DNA of 64,000 nucleotides from Plotosus lineatus (Eukaryota > Chordata > Actinopteri > Siluriformes > Plotosidae): contig CM045745.1 of the NCBI GenBank assembly GCA_024760905.1, positions 11,522,282 to 11,586,281 on the forward strand, read 5' to 3'. The position numbers and the translations under genes were made by a program. This document shows, in pieces, positions 48,091 to 60,652 of the stretch. The notes beneath the pieces were generated by a model, which was not told the origin of the DNA, made no database searches, and worked only from the letters and a program-made list of their open reading frames with translations. The first letter of the stretch is position 1. The number at the start of each line of letters is the position of its first letter.

Positions 48091-49331
48091 TCGTAGACCA
48101 GAGCTGGAAACTGTAAATCTGTCCTGGCCGAAAGTGTGTGGCCCAAGTGTAAAATACCGTGATATGCTTTGTCTGGCTGTGCAACACGCTGCTAGAGCAA
48201 CACAGTAATGCAGTTCATATATCAGCACAATAGAAGGAATTGTTATCTTATTGTATACTCTTACCGTACATGACTGTACACTGTTACATATTGTTCTTCC
48301 TGGCATTAGCTGCTTTTCCAGTCCATTTATTCACAAAAAGTTATTTCAGTTTTTCATGCTGCATAAGCGACCTCACAAGTACACATCAAACCAAAGAAAA
48401 TTAACCACATTTTTAAGCATCATGCAAAATAACAACACGATGCATCACTTTCTCTTTTGGCTTTGAAGTGGCACGCATACTGAATGGTAGTTTGAAATAT
48501 ATACCACAAGAATATATACACAATCATCCACTCAACCGAAAACAAAGCTCCATGCCATTCGCAAGATTTGAAATTAATTTAGTAAAATTAAGAGCAGAGT
48601 GCTTTGTATGCAGACATCAAAAGTCAACTAGAATATTTGGCCTGTCTCCTGATTATGTTTAATTCCTGCAACTTAAAAGCCTACATCCAAATTATTAATA
48701 ATGGAGTCCAATGTCCTGTCTATTCTATCACTGAGTGCCTTCATTTCCTTTCCAATGAGCTAAACACTACCTCATAGCTCGAGCTCACTGAGGAAAAAGC
48801 TTTTATGTGCAGTGATTCAAATTTATATGCAGTCATTTGCTTTTTATTGAGTGACTACCTTTGCTCCAATAGGACCATTGTATCATATTCAAGTCCTACA
48901 CCTCTCAACACTTGTGATCATTAGTGTTCAATGTCATTTATTTATCCACATAGAATTTCTGAATTGAGTTTTTCCTCTCCTTCCATTAAAGTTTGATCCA
49001 GCATCTATTTTCTATCGTTTGTGGGCAGGGCACCATTGATGTGAGATCTCGAGAAATGAATTCGGTCTGTTTTGTGTAAGAGTTGATGGTCTGTTCAAGG
49101 TATGAACTTCCTACTAAAGGTCCAATAAAAACAGAACTACCAGATGGAGAATTCAAGTCTTCCGAGCAGTTGCATTTTAAGTCACCATCATTTTCATTAG
49201 GAAAATGTGAAAGGAGTACTTATTATCCTGTCCAGTTTCACAAATAGGTCTTGTTACTTGTTTTGAAAATTGTCTGCTGAGCAAGACGACATGGATACTG
49301 AGCCATGAAATGCTTGAAAGAAATCACTCAC

Positions 49332-49376
49332 CAGGTTCTCCGTTGTGTCCTCTTCTTCCTCGCTTTCCAGGAGGGC
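49332..49376 (-). CDS. 45-bp collagen exon, basic Gly-X-Y start
   Basis: On the minus strand, with one G from the previous exon, it reads GPPGKRGRRGHNGEP and ends with a lone G (phase 1 to phase 1). The acceptor ...tgtgtattttag and donor gtgagt are both good. Five triplets follow the Gly-X-Y rule without interruption. From memory, GPPGKRG(K)RGRRG is the opening of the first collagenous domain of type XXV collagen, and similar basic starts occur in XIII and XXIII, which are type II membrane proteins. Gliomedin or another collagen-domain membrane protein is an alternative. A (TG)n tract lies immediately upstream of the acceptor. Confidence 0.82.
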
Positions 49377-49381
49377 CTAAA

Positions 49382-49382
<1 letters not shown>

Positions 49383-49419
<37 letters not shown>

Positions 49420-49438
49420 GCACACACATACACACACA
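49383..49438. repeat. (CA)n microsatellite beside the collagen acceptor
   Basis: Mostly CA with CG and TA interruptions. On the gene strand it is (TG)n ending six bases before the exon. Confidence 0.95.
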
Positions 49439-50358
49439 AATTAAAAGATATTCATAGTTTCTGCTACAGGCTTCTACAAGCTGAAAAAAAAATCCACTCA
49501 GAATGTTCAGACAGAGGCTTAGTGCTTCCCCATGCCATCCATGGTTAAGTATTTAAAAGTTAGGATCTACAATGAAAGGTGACACTCCCACAACAAATAT
49601 ATACTCGACAGTTCAAATTATCCAATTTATTCAGTGGTTATTCTGTTTAGCATTGGGCTTTCTTATTTCTTGTTTATTTTTCATTGCATTTTTTTAATTC
49701 AGTGAAAAGTTTTTCTAAGCCTTGAGTGAACAGAACCTATCAATTTATGCTCAACTAAAATAATAAAATAACCACATTGACTGTTGGGAGTAATGTGCTG
49801 GAAATGCAGCTGTGAAAAATATTCAAGGTTCTAAGTGTTTCTAATGAAACTTCTGCAAAAGGTGAGAAGTTTAACTTAAGCACAGACATAAGTGTCTGTT
49901 AAATTAATTAAACCATTCAGTAAGTTTCAGGTACGTAATCTGATCCAAGGACAAGAATGCTGATGACTACATATTTATATAATCATTAATTTGCCAGTGT
50001 GTTCTGGCTCATGCTGCTCAATACTGCCCAGTGGTGGCAGCTGTACATTATACTTAATTCTGTGTGTTGATTGATGTCTCGCCTGGTGCGCAAAATCCTA
50101 AACAGTAGATTTGGTGAAAGAATGAACTCTGCTGAAAAAGATGATAAATTAGGATAATAAACATTTGCTGAAATGTTAAATAACCTAATAAAAGGACCAG
50201 GGTCCATTTTTTAACCATGTCATGGTAGTCAATGTCCAGTTGTCTAACCGTCAAAAAGCCATGAATACTGAACTTTGTAATGAAGAATGGCCAGGATTTC
50301 TTTTTGTAACCATACCTAGTTGGAACCCCTTTGTAAACGTTCCCAACTGAAAACAATG
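49439..50358. other. Unique AT-rich sequence
   Basis: No gene or recognised repeat. Confidence 0.4.
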
Positions 50359-50467
<109 letters not shown>

Positions 50468-50470
50468 ATA

Positions 50471-50832
50471 CCATATTAGACGTGATAAGCGTTCTGCTCC
50501 AATAAGCCCCCCCCCCCCCTCCATGTCTTTTATCTTACGTCTAACAGCTGCCCATGTGTACTGGGAGCAAAATCGTAGCTCAAACTTACCAATTTTATTT
50601 GATCAGTCTCTATAACCATAAAATGAGGCATTTACTGCCTGTAAAAGTGAGTTCACATGGTATTTCAAGACCCCCTGCCACTGGGGAATGTCTATAGTGT
50701 TCATCAGTAACAACACATTTGATTGTTCCACTGTGCTTTAAAAAACAGGAAAATATTTTGCTGTGTTCTCTTGGTAAATGTCCAACAACCGATGAACCAT
50801 TAGTATATATATTAATATACTATAGTATATAC

Positions 50833-50869
<37 letters not shown>

Positions 50870-51414
50870 GTGTATTATGCCGATAAACCATCAGAAACTG
50901 CTACAGCAAAACTATGGGATGCTCTGAATGAATGGAGCGATGAGCCAGATATGGACCTATCAGAAAGTGCTAAGTATTTTTCACCAGATTCTCCTGCTCA
51001 CTAACTTGATACATTTAAGCACATTCTTGGCCATGTACTTTTGTTTATGTTCATGCTGATTGGTTCAACGTGCCATGTGCTAAAGTTGACATTTGTGTTG
51101 ATTGGCTCGATTTTACTTCCGGGAAAATGTTTCAAGGAACAGCACCGGGAGGGAAAAGTAAGGGGTCTTTTTGAAAAAAATATTCTGTTTTCTGTTTATT
51201 TTCAGCTTTCATGTAAGTAGTTTGTTTGATACCACAAAATGAATAACACAAGTATCAGTAAAATTCTTTTATTGTTTTGTTATTGCAGTTTTCATGGTTT
51301 CCACCTCAATGGTAAAAGCACTTACCGTTCCACTCCGCTGGTAACATTTTAATAAGCGCCCACCCACTCCAATTTTTAAAGCACCCTGGGCGCCTATCAC
51401 GTCAAATACGGCAT
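50471..51414 (+). mobile_element. pogo-like non-autonomous element, copy 1
   Basis: Left end ccatattagacgtgataagc, right complement ccgtatttgacgtgataggc. Same family as 59797-60650, including the acidic peptide frame (LWDALNEWSDEPDMDLSES), here broken. A TA/(ATT)n block at about 50800-50870 interrupts it. TA is present on the left; the right flank is not clearly TA. Confidence 0.8.
50835..50868. repeat. (ATT)n microsatellite
   Basis: About 11 ATT units inside the pogo-like element; not present in the sister copy. Confidence 0.9.
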
Positions 51415-51902
51415 TTTCTTAAGCTCATGACAGATGTAAATAACAAATTCGAAAAAAAAAACTTGTTAATAATGTCAACAATTATTCTTATGCACACACA
51501 TACACACACACACACATACACACATTCCAAATCTTTACATAACAAAATTAATTGACCTCAGTATACCAAGAGATCGATTGTTCCATGCACATCATTTTTT
51601 ATCAGTGAAAGTGGTCACCTTTTACCTGTTTTTTTAAAGCCTAATAAAGTCTACTGGCATAATGCATGAATAGGTTTCTCGTTATATATATGGACCTGCC
51701 CTCATACAGCTTGAGTGTAAACATGTTTAAGAAAGTCCTGTAACAGAAATTATAGCATTATAAATTTAAACACTTTGTATAACTAATGCAGCCACAAACC
51801 ATGAGGCCATAAAGAAATGATGGGTCATTTGCTTATACCTATACCCATTACCACTCTGTCACATATGAGCATTCTTTATGTTTCACAGAATATTACACAA
51901 GA
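51415..51902. other. Unique AT-rich sequence
   Basis: A short CA-rich piece lies at about 51493-51523. Nothing else was recognised. Confidence 0.4.
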
Positions 51903-52172
51903 AGGAATGGTGACATAGTGACGAGCACTTCTGCCTCACAGCAAAAAAAATGTCCTGGGAATTGAATACCAGCCTCTGTTTTTGTAAGGAATTTTTATGT
52001 CCCTCCTGTGGCTGGGTGGATTTTCTCTGGGTACTCTCGTCTCCCACACAGTCCAAAGACATGCATATTGGCTGTCCCAAATTAAGCCTAGGTGAGAGTG
52101 TTGCCTGCTGTGGTGGGTATACCCTTCTTCACCCAGGCTCACAAATGTAGTTTGGATTAAGTGGTTCAGCAA
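51903..52172 (+). mobile_element. Decayed tRNA-headed SINE (family 2)
   Basis: Recognised by gcacttctgcctcacagca, ggaattgaataccagcctct, tctcccacacagtccaaagaca, and a tail ending in gtttggattaagtggttcag. Confidence 0.75.
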
Positions 52173-52273
52173 GTGAGTGAGTGAGAGAGAAAATATTACA
52201 CCATTGTAAATTAACTACAGTTCATGAAGGAACGTCATATATTATTACTATAAACTATGTTATATAGCAGTTG

Positions 52274-52275
<2 letters not shown>

Positions 52276-52334
<59 letters not shown>
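52276..52334. repeat. (GT)n microsatellite
   Basis: About 29 GT units. Confidence 0.97.
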
Positions 52335-52336
<2 letters not shown>

Positions 52337-52766
52337 ATATGTTAGTCTACATTTGCAGTTGTTTTGGAAACAGCAAACTAAATGTCTCAAGAGGTCTTGG
52401 ACCATATGAAACCTGACATAAGCCATGAAAGAAAGATCTAATAAAAATTTAAATGAGTACTGAAAATTCCACTCCAAGTAAAATAATTCCTTGAACGATG
52501 AATTCTTCAATGCAACTCCTGTACTTTATAACTGTTATTGTATGAGATTACTCTCTCTTAGGACAGACATGGTACATCTATAAATGTAATACTGTAAATT
52601 CTGGGTGGGCATCAAAATACACAGACTCTGATATAAATCAAAATATAAGTTTCAATCCCAAATCTCTTAAATTTTGGTAACCTATCAAAAAATTTCATCT
52701 CAATTTTGAAAGAAATGATCAAAGAAATTAAGACCGCACAAGACTTCTTTTTTAGCTTAAATACAG
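52335..52766. other. Unique AT-rich sequence
   Basis: No gene or recognised repeat. Confidence 0.4.
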
Positions 52767-52945
52767 GGATCCCTCGCTACTCTGCGCTTCAATTCATCCA
52801 GCTTCAGTGCATCACATTTTTTTTTTTTTTAAATAAATAAATATTCATTGAATAAAAAAATAAGGAAACTGAGGAAGAATAGGGGAAAGGTGAATGAAAA
52901 TGCCACAAAAACAAGGCCAATTATGCAAAAAAGTGTGGAATGCAC
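52767..52945 (+). mobile_element. Tigger-like element, left part
   Basis: Starts cagggatccctcgctactct and the gcttcagtgcatcac block. After an A/T run comes ataagga...aggggaaaggtgaatgaaaa, matching the complement of 63430-63510. The rest of the element is replaced by the GGAA minisatellite. The right terminus was not found. Confidence 0.75.
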
Positions 52946-52974
52946 TCTATGGAGGAGCTTCAGCATTTTTACAT

Positions 52975-54060
52975 GGAAAATGTGTCAAAAACCTACGGAA
53001 AATTGCACCTTCGGAACACCCTCGGAACAATCATGGAATGCGCAGAAAGGACACGGAAAGACCACGGTACAATGTCGGATTATATGCGTAAAATCACCCG
53101 GATCACCCTTGGAACCAGTGCAGAGAGCAATGGAAGACCCTCAGATTATTCACGGAACGTTCACGGAAAGGGCGGAATGTTTACGGAACGACCGCGGAAT
53201 CACTCCTTTTTAGAAGGAAGACCCACGGAATGATCTCAGAACATGTGGAATGAAGGAAGAACATTCACATTCAACATGGAATGAGCAAGGAATGACTGAG
53301 GAATAGCCGGCATAACCATGTTTCAACACGGAAAAATTGGCAAAGATCAAAAGAGTTGCTCTTGATTCCGCCTCTAAATAAGCGGAATGACCAAGGAAGC
53401 TCATTCTCTTGTTCATACTATATGTTTCTAATGTGCAATATGTTTATAATTTACAATAAATTTAAACGTTAACATATGTTAATATGTTTAATATCAATAA
53501 TGTCAATATGTTCCTTTTATTTGCACCTCAATCATTCCAGACTAAAAACCATGCAAACAAGTCCAAACCACAGTGATTATAACTTTAAAACTTTATTACA
53601 TGAACAGGAAAACAGGAAAAATAAAGTGAATGAACTGGAATAATTTATAGTGGAAGTGACTTCCTTGAGTGTTCCACAAGTCTTCCGTGTTATCCGCAAC
53701 CATTCCGCAAACATTCCACATGTATTCTGCAAACCTTCTGTGAGTATTCCGTGGGGATTCTGTGGCCGCTTTTGAACACCCATAAGAAGGAGGAATGTTC
53801 GCGGAATGTTCACAGAAGACTGAACGTTTGCAGAAAGGACGGAACGTTTGCAGAAGGACTGCGGAACGTGAGGGAACACTGTCAAAGCATTTTTACGTGA
53901 ACGTGCTTTTGAACACGTTCAAAAGCATGTTCGCGGAAGATTTTGGCCTGACGGAAGAGGAGGAATACCTTCGGAATCGTGCGGAAGGACACAGAAGATG
54001 ACGGAATGACTGAGGAACATTGGAGGATGACTACGGTTTTGCTTCCGCAAGTCTTCCACG
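52975..54060. repeat. Degenerate ~11-bp GGAA minisatellite with strand flips
   Basis: GGAA/CGGAA words recur every 10-11 bases on the plus strand at 52995-53420 and 53790-54010. TTCC/TTCCG words (same unit, opposite strand) recur every 10-11 bases at 53655-53770 and near 54040. A working unit is ggaatgttcgc. A ~230-bp A/T-rich stretch without the motif lies at 53425-53650. Open frames in it give short quasi-repeats and are not genes. Confidence 0.8.
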
Positions 54061-54170
54061 CTCCAGTGAAATGGGGTATAAAGTTAAAATATAAACTGCA
54101 GAAATATCAACAGGCCTACAGTTGAATGTCTTATAATTGTTTTAACCAATTTGTAAAAATAAATAAATAA

Positions 54171-54289
<119 letters not shown>

Positions 54290-54304
54290 AAACAAAAATA
54301 AAAG

Positions 54305-54400
54305 AACAGGACAAAGACTTTCTATTGAAACTCCATTTATCACTACAGATCTGTTTCGAGGGGTGGTGAAACCATCCTCTCTCTTCAGGTGATTATAGAA
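54305..54400. repeat. Repeat fragment, possibly Penelope-like end
   Basis: aactccatttatcactacag, gatctgtttcgaggggtggt, gaaaccatcctctctcttca. The complement has the form of the ctgaagag...gaaacagat motif I associate with ends of Penelope-like elements. Assignment is weak, with no protein. Confidence 0.3.
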
Positions 54401-54448
54401 GAATATATATATATATATACATATATATCAGGAAGTACAAATAAACAA

Positions 54449-54562
54449 GAAATACAAACATATAGAACAGGTTAAGGGTCATATTCCATGACTTTATTAT
54501 CACAAATATTTAATGCAGTTCTGTCAATGATATACTGTAAGGTCCATGTCTCTTTTATGTAA
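54449..54562 (-). repeat. Short interspersed repeat, second copy
   Basis: Reverse complement of 3613-3725 with high identity: gtcatattccatgactttat, atgcagttctgtcaatgata, taaggtccatgtctctttta. Confidence 0.85.
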
Positions 54563-54616
54563 AGTGCATATGTATGTGTGTGGGATATCATTTTCTCTTC
54601 ATGATTTCCTTATCTG

Positions 54617-54702
<86 letters not shown>
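54617..54702. repeat. (CA)n microsatellite
   Basis: About 42 uninterrupted CA units. Confidence 0.97.
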
Positions 54703-56352
<1,650 letters not shown>

Positions 56353-56449
56353 TTGACCATGTGTTCTTAGTAGAGTTATAATCTTACAAATGTTTATGGA
56401 AGGTTAAAAGCCTGAGTCAAAAAATAAAATTGCAATGACTCAAAAAACT

Positions 56450-56767
56450 CATGAAACAACAGTAACTCTGTCCTTTCCACGAAAAGCATTATGGGAGCTG
56501 CAGCTCCTTAATAGCCAATGGGAGGGAGCTGCATCATCCTTCCTATCCAATGGGAGGTTAGCGGGGCGGGATGTTGGGAGATAGTCAATGGAGAGCAACT
56601 CGTGCATTGTTTGAATGTTTGAATGGTGCGTTTGAATGTTTGAATGGCGCGTTTGGCATATTTCGTAAGGAGAACTTGTTTCGTATACAGAGACAAAACA
56701 TTTTGAAAAATGTTTTTCATAACCTGGATTTTTCATTTACTGGGACTATCATAAGGTGAGGTACCAC
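56450..56767. mobile_element. Tigger-like remnant with right terminus
   Basis: Ends in cataaggtgaggtaccactg then TA. The interior is unusually GC-rich for the region and has two copies of tttgaatgtttgaatggYgcg at 56608-56655. The left terminus was not found. Confidence 0.6.
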
Positions 56768-57489
56768 TGTACCTTGTTTTATGTAGATTTACCGATGTAG
56801 TAGCATAGCATTAAGCCATATCATCAAATATAGAGTCAATACCTCAACTTGCATTAGTTACTAATAATCTCAATGTTGCTGAAGTTGGAAATATTCCTGA
56901 TAAAGGAAATGGGCATTGTGGCATTTTTATATCTATAATCCTCTGAAGACTTAGTTTCTTACCTGAGTTCTAAAAAAGAAATAGAGGAACAATTACACTG
57001 ACAGATGGCCAAAGTCTCCATCATGAAGCTTTTGGTGGCGGCTGTCTTTGCTTTATGAAAAAGCAGCTGGTGGGTATTCCACTGTGAATACTCTGTGTAA
57101 CCTGAGTAATATGTGTTTGGGTGTACAGTGAGCTCAACACATTTGTCTTTCTCCCGTTTGTCAGCTGTGAGGTACTTCTCAAGAGAAGTTAAAAGGTGTC
57201 CCAACAGAAACAGTTGCCTGACCACATCTGGGTATTGAATGAAATTGTCAGTGAGAATATCCAGTGGGACAGAATGGAGGTATCAAGTAAAGCTTTTTCA
57301 AGTGTGAGTAGATTTCTTTTTCTGGAGGTGGTGGTAGCGCCAGGCTGATGGATGATGGTGCTAATACGACATGTAAGTCATAGCTTTAATATCCCCTTAC
57401 TCCTGCTGAAAAGGTAAAAGTGTGAGAGAGTATTTGTGAAGTATTTAGTGCTTGTAGAATGCAAAGACGATTCTTTACCTAAAAAATAC
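56768..57489. other. Unique sequence around the candidate 7-bp exon
   Basis: An 88-codon minus-strand frame, 57225-56959, has no recognised domain. It would join the 45-bp collagen exon out of frame, so I do not treat it as the upstream exon. Confidence 0.4.
56963..56969 (-). CDS. Candidate 7-bp microexon
   Basis: Minus-strand AACTCAG between a good acceptor (ttcctctatttcttttttag) and a consensus donor (gtaaga). If entered in phase 0 it adds Asn-Ser and a lone G, and the following 45-bp exon then completes that codon as Gly: NS-GPPGKRG. The phase fit is the main support. No upstream exon ending in phase 0 was found. A chance pairing of splice-like sites is quite possible. Confidence 0.28.
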
Positions 57490-58050
57490 TTCATTTGTTT
57501 CATTATCTAAAACCGCTTAATCCTAATTAGGGTCATGGGGAGGCTGGGGCAATGGTGGCTTGGTGGTAAAAGATGCTGATTCACTGATCCTAAGGTTGGG
57601 GGTTCGAGTCCCACCCTCCACAAGGTTGTCACTGTCCCCTCAGTGCAGCTAACTGGGTTATCAAAGTCTGGCCATGTCTCTCACTGTCTTTGGTGAGAGG
57701 TTCATGTAAAAGAACCATTGCTGACTTTCGTAAAGAGATGCTGCAAAGCCTTCATGGGGAGGCTAGCACCCATCTCAGCCGATTCTGAGTGAGGACAGGG
57801 TACACCCTGTACAGTTTGCCAGCCCATCACAAGGCATAAACACACTGATGCCAGTCACCTACTCTTTGCAAACGACAGCAGTGGTTCTTTTACATGGATC
57901 TCAGCCCAGAAAGTGAGAGACATGGGTGGCCTTTGATAACCCAGTTAGCGGCACTCTGGGCAGCAGTAGAATACTTTGGTGATGGTGGTGCTTGTAACCC
58001 CGACTTTCAGATCTGTAATCCAGCACCTTACCACCAAGCCATCACTGCCC
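57490..58050 (-). mobile_element. SINE (family 1), minus strand, split by another SINE
   Basis: Head at about 58050 (gggcagtgatggcttggtgg), core, and tail to ccgcttaatcctaattaggg. It is interrupted at 57548-57751 by a plus-strand SINE whose TSD is made from this element's tail. Confidence 0.88.
57548..57751 (+). mobile_element. Tailless SINE (family 1) nested in a SINE
   Basis: Head with B box ggttcgagtcc and core to agatgctgcaaagcct, with no LINE tail. Flanked by tcatggggaggctgg (57533-57547) and tcatggggaggctag (57752-57766), a 15-bp TSD with one mismatch. Confidence 0.9.
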
Positions 58051-58429
58051 TTAAAACTACCTGCACACTTTAAATTATATATAAGAGAATGACTGCATTT
58101 TTGATTATTGAATAATACATTTATGAAAGAATCAATATTTTACTTCTAATAGTAGTATAAAAGAATAATACTTTTATTATTTATTCACAACAATTTTAAT
58201 AAATGTTACTGTAAGCAGATTTCATGTTATAACCATTTTGTATTCTTGGCAAATTTATAAATTTGTATTAAGTATTTTACGTCTGCACAGTTTACAGCAA
58301 TTAATTACACATAATGAAAAACCTATAAAGTCTCAAACAGTTTGTATTATACATCTATATCATCTGTATTTATTTAATTTAAAAAGCTATATATACTGTA
58401 TCTGGAAACAAAAAAAAGAAGAACTGTCC
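58051..58429. other. AT-rich interval
   Basis: Nothing recognised. Confidence 0.4.
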
Positions 58430-58703
58430 ATGGTCCACAATGTGGCCCAGCTCACTTGGTTATGAAAGGCCAGCCTTGTCTCTTACTGTCTGTGGTGAAA
58501 GGCTGTCTTAGACCCATTGCTGACTTTTGTCAAGAGTAGGCCGTATAGCCGTCAACATGTTTCTGCCCCACAAAGGCCTGGCGAACTCTTCAGGTTGTAT
58601 TCTGCCCTCATCCAGAGTCGGCTGAGATGGGTGCCAGCCTTCTCGCGACCCTAATTAAGATTTAGTGGTTCAGAAAATGAATGAATGAATGAATAAATGA
58701 ATG
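58430..58703 (+). mobile_element. SINE (family 1), 5'-truncated
   Basis: Core from cccagctcacttggttatga through tgacttttgtcaagagtagg, tail to gcgaccctaattaagattta, ending in (GAAT)n. Confidence 0.82.
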
Positions 58704-59214
58704 TATTCAGACCTCCAAACATTATGTGTCCTGGAAATCCCTACCTAACAATTATATAAAAAATAAATAAATAAATCCATGAATTTTACAAGGTTAATCC
58801 AAGCAATAGTAATCTAAACATTCCAAATGCTACGTAATAAACCCTCCATCAGCCAAAGAAATGAGTGATGCCTCTGTAAGTATCAATTCATATTGATGCT
58901 CCAGTTCTGCCAGGAGATTACAGTACCGGTACATCTGACTCACCTTCTACTCTTGTGGATGTTCCCACATAAATACTAACCAAATTCTCATTTGGCAAAA
59001 GCAGTTTATTCCCAAAAGCTCAGTCTTGGGTAATTTTAGTCAGTGCTGTAAATTTGTAAATAAAAATTGTTAGTGTAAATATGAAGGCTGTCCTGAGCTT
59101 ATGCAAAAAGTGCTATGTGCTATAATGCCAGCATACTTAGTACTAGACTTTATACTATGTATCTGTTGTTATACAAATACATTTGAAATAACTGCTATTG
59201 AATTACTGTACAAC
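58704..59214. other. Unique interval with a strong isolated splice-donor-like site
   Basis: On the minus strand, tagaag/gtgagt at 58944 is a good donor, and a branch-like cactaac plus ...aatttacag lies ~100 bases upstream. All three frames of the resulting segment contain stops. I do not call an exon. Confidence 0.35.
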
Positions 59215-59535
59215 CAGCCAGTGCTCAATTTCACAGCAAGAAGGCTTTGAGTTGAAGTACTGGGTTCAGGCGTTGCTCAGTAGACTTTGCATGCTCTTCC
59301 TGTGCTTGGTTGTGTTAATCCTGCTTTCTCTTACAGTCCAGGGACATGCACGTTAGGCTAATTGGTTGTTTCAAATCGCACCTAGGTGTGAATGTGAATG
59401 GTTGCGTGTGTTGTTCCACGATGATCTGGTGAACTTTTCAGGGTGTACTCTGCCTTCAACCGGTCTTGGCAGAGATAAGGCTCCAGTGCCCCCCCCCCAA
59501 CCTTAATAGGATTAAGAAGTTCAGCCAAAGAGCAA
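59215..59535 (+). mobile_element. tRNA-headed SINE (family 2), decayed
   Basis: tttcacagcaagaaggcttt, ttacagtccagggacatgca and the common tail cagggtgtactctgccttca...taataggattaagaagttc. Confidence 0.75.
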
Positions 59536-59796
59536 ATGCAATATGAGCATATTATACACACATAGAGACCACTGACTCCACTGATCCTTGGGAAAAGTCA
59601 TAATGATGAATAATAAAATTATCAAAAGCATTTTTTTTATCTGTCTTCATACGAAGACTTGCCTGAATATTTGGACTGGTTTTATTGCTACCTTATAAGC
59701 TTTATCTATGTGAAAAGCTTGTTCCCCTAATCTCTAACTTTGTCTAAATCCTGAAAGTGTTGGGAGTTATTTAAAATGGTCTAAATAGTCTAAATA

Positions 59797-60650
59797 CCAT
59801 TTCAACTTAATAAGCGCCCTGCTCCAATAAACACCCCCCCCCAGTGTTTTTTATCTTATGTCTAATAACCACCCATGTGTACTGAGAGCACAATCATAGA
59901 TCAAACTTACGAATTTTATTCGATCTGTTTCTGTAACACTAAAATGAGGCGTTCACTGCCTGTAAAAGTGAATTTACACAGTATTTCAAGACCCCCTGCC
60001 ACTGGAGAATGTCTATAATGTTCATCAGTAACAACACATTTGATTGTTCCGCCGTGTTTTAAAAAACAGGAAAATATTTGGCGATTCTCCTGGTAAATGT
60101 CCAACAACTGATGAACCATTAGAAACTGTTACAGCAGAACTATGGGATGCTCTGAATGAATGGAGCGATGGGCCAGATATGGACCTATCAGAAAATGATG
60201 ACGAGTATTTTTCACCCGATTCTCCTGCTCACCAACTTCATAAAGTTAATGACGTTCCTGGTCATGTGCTTTTGTTTATGTTCATGTTTATTGGTTCAAC
60301 GTGCCATGTGCTAAAGTTAGCATTCATGTTGGTTGGATCGATTTTACTTCCGGGAAAATATTTAAAGGAACAGCACCCGTAAAAGTAACCGAAAACCGAA
60401 AAGTGAGGGGTCTCTTTTTCATTTATGGTGTTTTCTGTTTATTTTCAGCTATCATGTAAGTAATTTGGTTGACACCACAAAATGAATAACACAAATACCA
60501 GTAAAACTCTTTTATTGTTCTGTCATTATTCATATTTTCCACCTCGATGGTAATAAGCATTTACCATTCCACCCCACCGGTAACATTTTAATAAGCGCCC
60601 ACCCACGCCAATTTTTAAAGCTCCCTGGGTGCTTATCACGTTGAATACGA
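59797..60650 (+). mobile_element. pogo-like non-autonomous element, copy 2, TA TSD
   Basis: TA at 59795-59796 and 60651-60652. Left end ccatttcaacttaataagcg; right complement tcgtattcaacgtgataagc. 854 bp. It carries the acidic ORF of the next entry. Confidence 0.88.
60044..60382 (+). pseudogene. ORF remnant in the pogo-like element
   Basis: 112 codons. The central acidic part, LWDALNEWSDGPDMDLSEND followed by DEYFSPDSP, is also present at 50.9 kb with a few replacements. The C-terminal part is hydrophobic. I think it is the acidic C-terminal end of a pogo-type transposase kept in a deletion derivative; the homology is not certain. The start codon may be arbitrary. Confidence 0.4.
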
Positions 60651-60652
60651 TA

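Larger units (their letters stand above)
47054..49331. other. Mostly unique sequence with microsatellites
   Basis: A 129-codon open frame at 47224-47613 (starting MCVKVHSSTDHPFCTVVDNH) has no recognisable domain and no clear start context; I do not call it a gene. A GACA/GATA/ATTC block lies at 47698-47820 and (GT)n at 48022-48089. The rest is AT-rich. Confidence 0.45.

Noticed and set aside
52848..53213. 121-codon frame over the GGAA region
   Set aside because: The frame spans a Tigger-like fragment and the 11-bp minisatellite. The apparent peptide periodicity comes from the DNA repeat.
53795..53830. Heat-shock element array from alternating GAA and TTC
   Set aside because: GAA/TTC words alternate but the 5-bp phasing required for a heat-shock element is not kept. 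The 11-bp repeat explains it better.
56959..57225. 88-codon frame as the collagen N-terminal exon
   Set aside because: Joining its donor at 56962 to the 45-bp exon would end in phase 2 and lose the Gly-X-Y frame. No transmembrane segment is evident.
58944..59050. Upstream exon with a strong donor and branch-like sequence (minus strand)
   Set aside because: All three frames of the long version contain stops. A short version is open, but its acceptor is weak.
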